Assembly: GCA_002731985.1 (NCBI GenBank)
Contig: PCCT01000071.1
Span: forward strand, 1 to 7,293
Direction: 5' to 3'
Length of the DNA stretch: 7,293 nucleotides
From: Nitrospinota bacterium
GTDB lineage: Bacteria > Nitrospinota > Nitrospinia > Nitrospinales > VA-1
Shown: one piece after another, positions 6,511 through 7,293 of the stretch
How the letters are laid out: each line of letters opens with the position of its first letter
How positions within the stretch are numbered: position 1 is the first letter of the stretch
Notes under the pieces: generated by a model
Seen by the model: only the letters and a program-made list of their open reading frames with translations
Database searches by the model: none
Told to the model about the DNA's origin: nothing
Program-made: the position numbers and the translations under genes

Positions 6511-7293
6511 GTTTAATTTCTATATCTGATTTGTCTTTTAGTTTAACCAGCCAGTTCTCAAATGCTCGGGATTGCTCTTCCCGCAACAACTGATCATAAA
6601 TTGCTTTTTTTGATTCTTCAAAGTTCATCTGGCGAGCCGGTTTTTTATCGACAACTTTGAAAAGGTGGTACCCGTATGGAGTTTGAATTGTCTCGCTGAT
6701 CTTGTTAATTTTTAGTTTAAAAACACTATCGAATTCCTCTGGCATTTGACCGACCTCAAAATACCCGAGGTCACCTCCCTGAGGACCTTCAGGGCCCAAA
6801 GAATACTCCTGAGCGAGCACAGAAAAATCTATTTTGCCTGACTTCAATTGTTTCTGGATCGCCCTGGCCTCGTCCTCAGACGCCACTATAATCTGAAGAG
6901 AACGAACTTGTTCGCCCATCTGAAATTCCTGTTGATGATGATCATAGTATTTTTTCACCTGATCATCACTTACAGATACTTTACTATTGACGGTGACCTT
7001 AATCAATTTTTTTATTAACATATTGTTTTTAAACTTCTTTTCCCATTCTTCGAACAGAATCCCCTCTACCTTCAAAAACTTGGCAAATGAATCCTCCTGA
7101 TACCCACTTTTAACTTCATTGAAAGCTTCATCATACTCATCCTTGGATAAGTAAACTTTAGCTAAGGCCGCCTCCTTACCTAAAATAATACTCTGTATGA
7201 TCCGGTTCAGCCCTTTAGTCTTTAAAATGAGCTTTTCCTCAAGGGTCATATCGCTTTCATCTTTAACACGAAATTGCCTTAACAAAACCTCCA
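6485..7293 (-). CDS. PpiC/SurA-type peptidyl-prolyl isomerase homologue (5' end cut off)
   Basis: The reading frame is open to the right edge, and the visible 268 residues lack the signal peptide and first strand typical of the family, so the true start lies outside the window. A TTG at 7285 could be taken as a start, but the GGAGG before it is only two bases away, which is too close. Counting from the codon at 7285, a helical SurA-N-like chaperone region runs to about 115. It is followed by a PPIC domain (about 126-216) with GGDLGYF (170-176), QMPEEFDSVF (180-189) and YGYHLFKV (204-211), and a C-terminal helix. The block normally reading RHIL is here SLQI (129-132), so the first conserved histidine is Gln (Q131), while H207 is kept; isomerase activity may be weak or absent. 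It probably acts in the periplasm beside the SurA-like protein, whose gene it overlaps by 26 bases. Confidence 0.88.
   Translation of the reverse strand, partial: EVLLRQFRVKDESDMTLEEKLILKTKGLNRIIQSIILGKEAALAKVYLSKDEYDEAFNEVKSGYQEDSFAKFLKVEGILFEEWEKKFKNNMLIKKLIKVTVNSKVSVSDDQVKKYYDHHQQEFQMGEQVRSLQIIVASEDEARAIQKQLKSGKIDFSVLAQEYSLGPEGPQGGDLGYFEVGQMPEEFDSVFKLKINKISETIQTPYGYHLFKVVDKKPARQMNFEESKKAIYDQLLREEQSRAFENWLVKLKDKSDIEIKHDVLAQIN

Noticed and set aside
7249..7285. TTG at 7285 or ATG at 7249 as the true start of the first PPIase gene
   Set aside because: Starting at either would leave the protein without a signal peptide and the first part of the chaperone domain. The GGAGG before the TTG is only two bases away and the frame is open to the window edge.
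5227..7293. Tandem PPIase genes considered as a recent duplication
   Set aside because: The two proteins share only family-level motifs and differ strongly in sequence, length and C-terminal part, so any common origin is ancient.

Overview
This window holds six protein-coding genes, all on the minus strand and closely packed, so the biological order runs from the right edge to the left: a PpiC/SurA-type PPIase (5' end cut off) - SurA-like periplasmic chaperone - tilS - ftsH - folP - pdxJ (3' end cut off). No RNA gene, mobile element, CRISPR array or long non-coding stretch is visible; the largest spacer is 136 bases.

The source looks like a Gram-negative bacterium with a Sec system and an outer membrane, because two SurA/PpiC-family periplasmic folding factors sit side by side and the second has a clear signal peptide. 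The gene order (SurA-type PPIases beside tilS-ftsH-folP-pdxJ) and the moderate-GC, Lys/Ile-rich proteins resemble deltaproteobacterial or Nitrospinota-like genomes. That placement is an inference from gene order and general protein character, not from a marker gene.

Layout: 7293-6485 and 6510-5227 encode the two folding factors, whose reading frames overlap by 26 bases. After a 97-base spacer comes tilS (5129-3711), the tRNA-Ile lysidine synthetase. A 112-base spacer with a plausible promoter, a small palindrome and a strong Shine-Dalgarno leads to ftsH (3598-1673), which starts with TTG. A strand-specific hairpin with a seven-U tract (1624-1581) follows ftsH. Then come folP (1536-703) and, three bases after its stop, pdxJ (699 to the window edge).

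Functionally this is a housekeeping region. It covers envelope protein folding (two PPIases) and membrane protein quality control (FtsH), plus decoding of AUA codons (TilS) and synthesis of folate (FolP) and pyridoxal phosphate (PdxJ). I found no convincing new system. The points most worth a second look are a SHOCT-like tail on the SurA homologue, the missing first parvulin histidine in its partner, the terminator only 44 bases before folP, and the ftsH control region.
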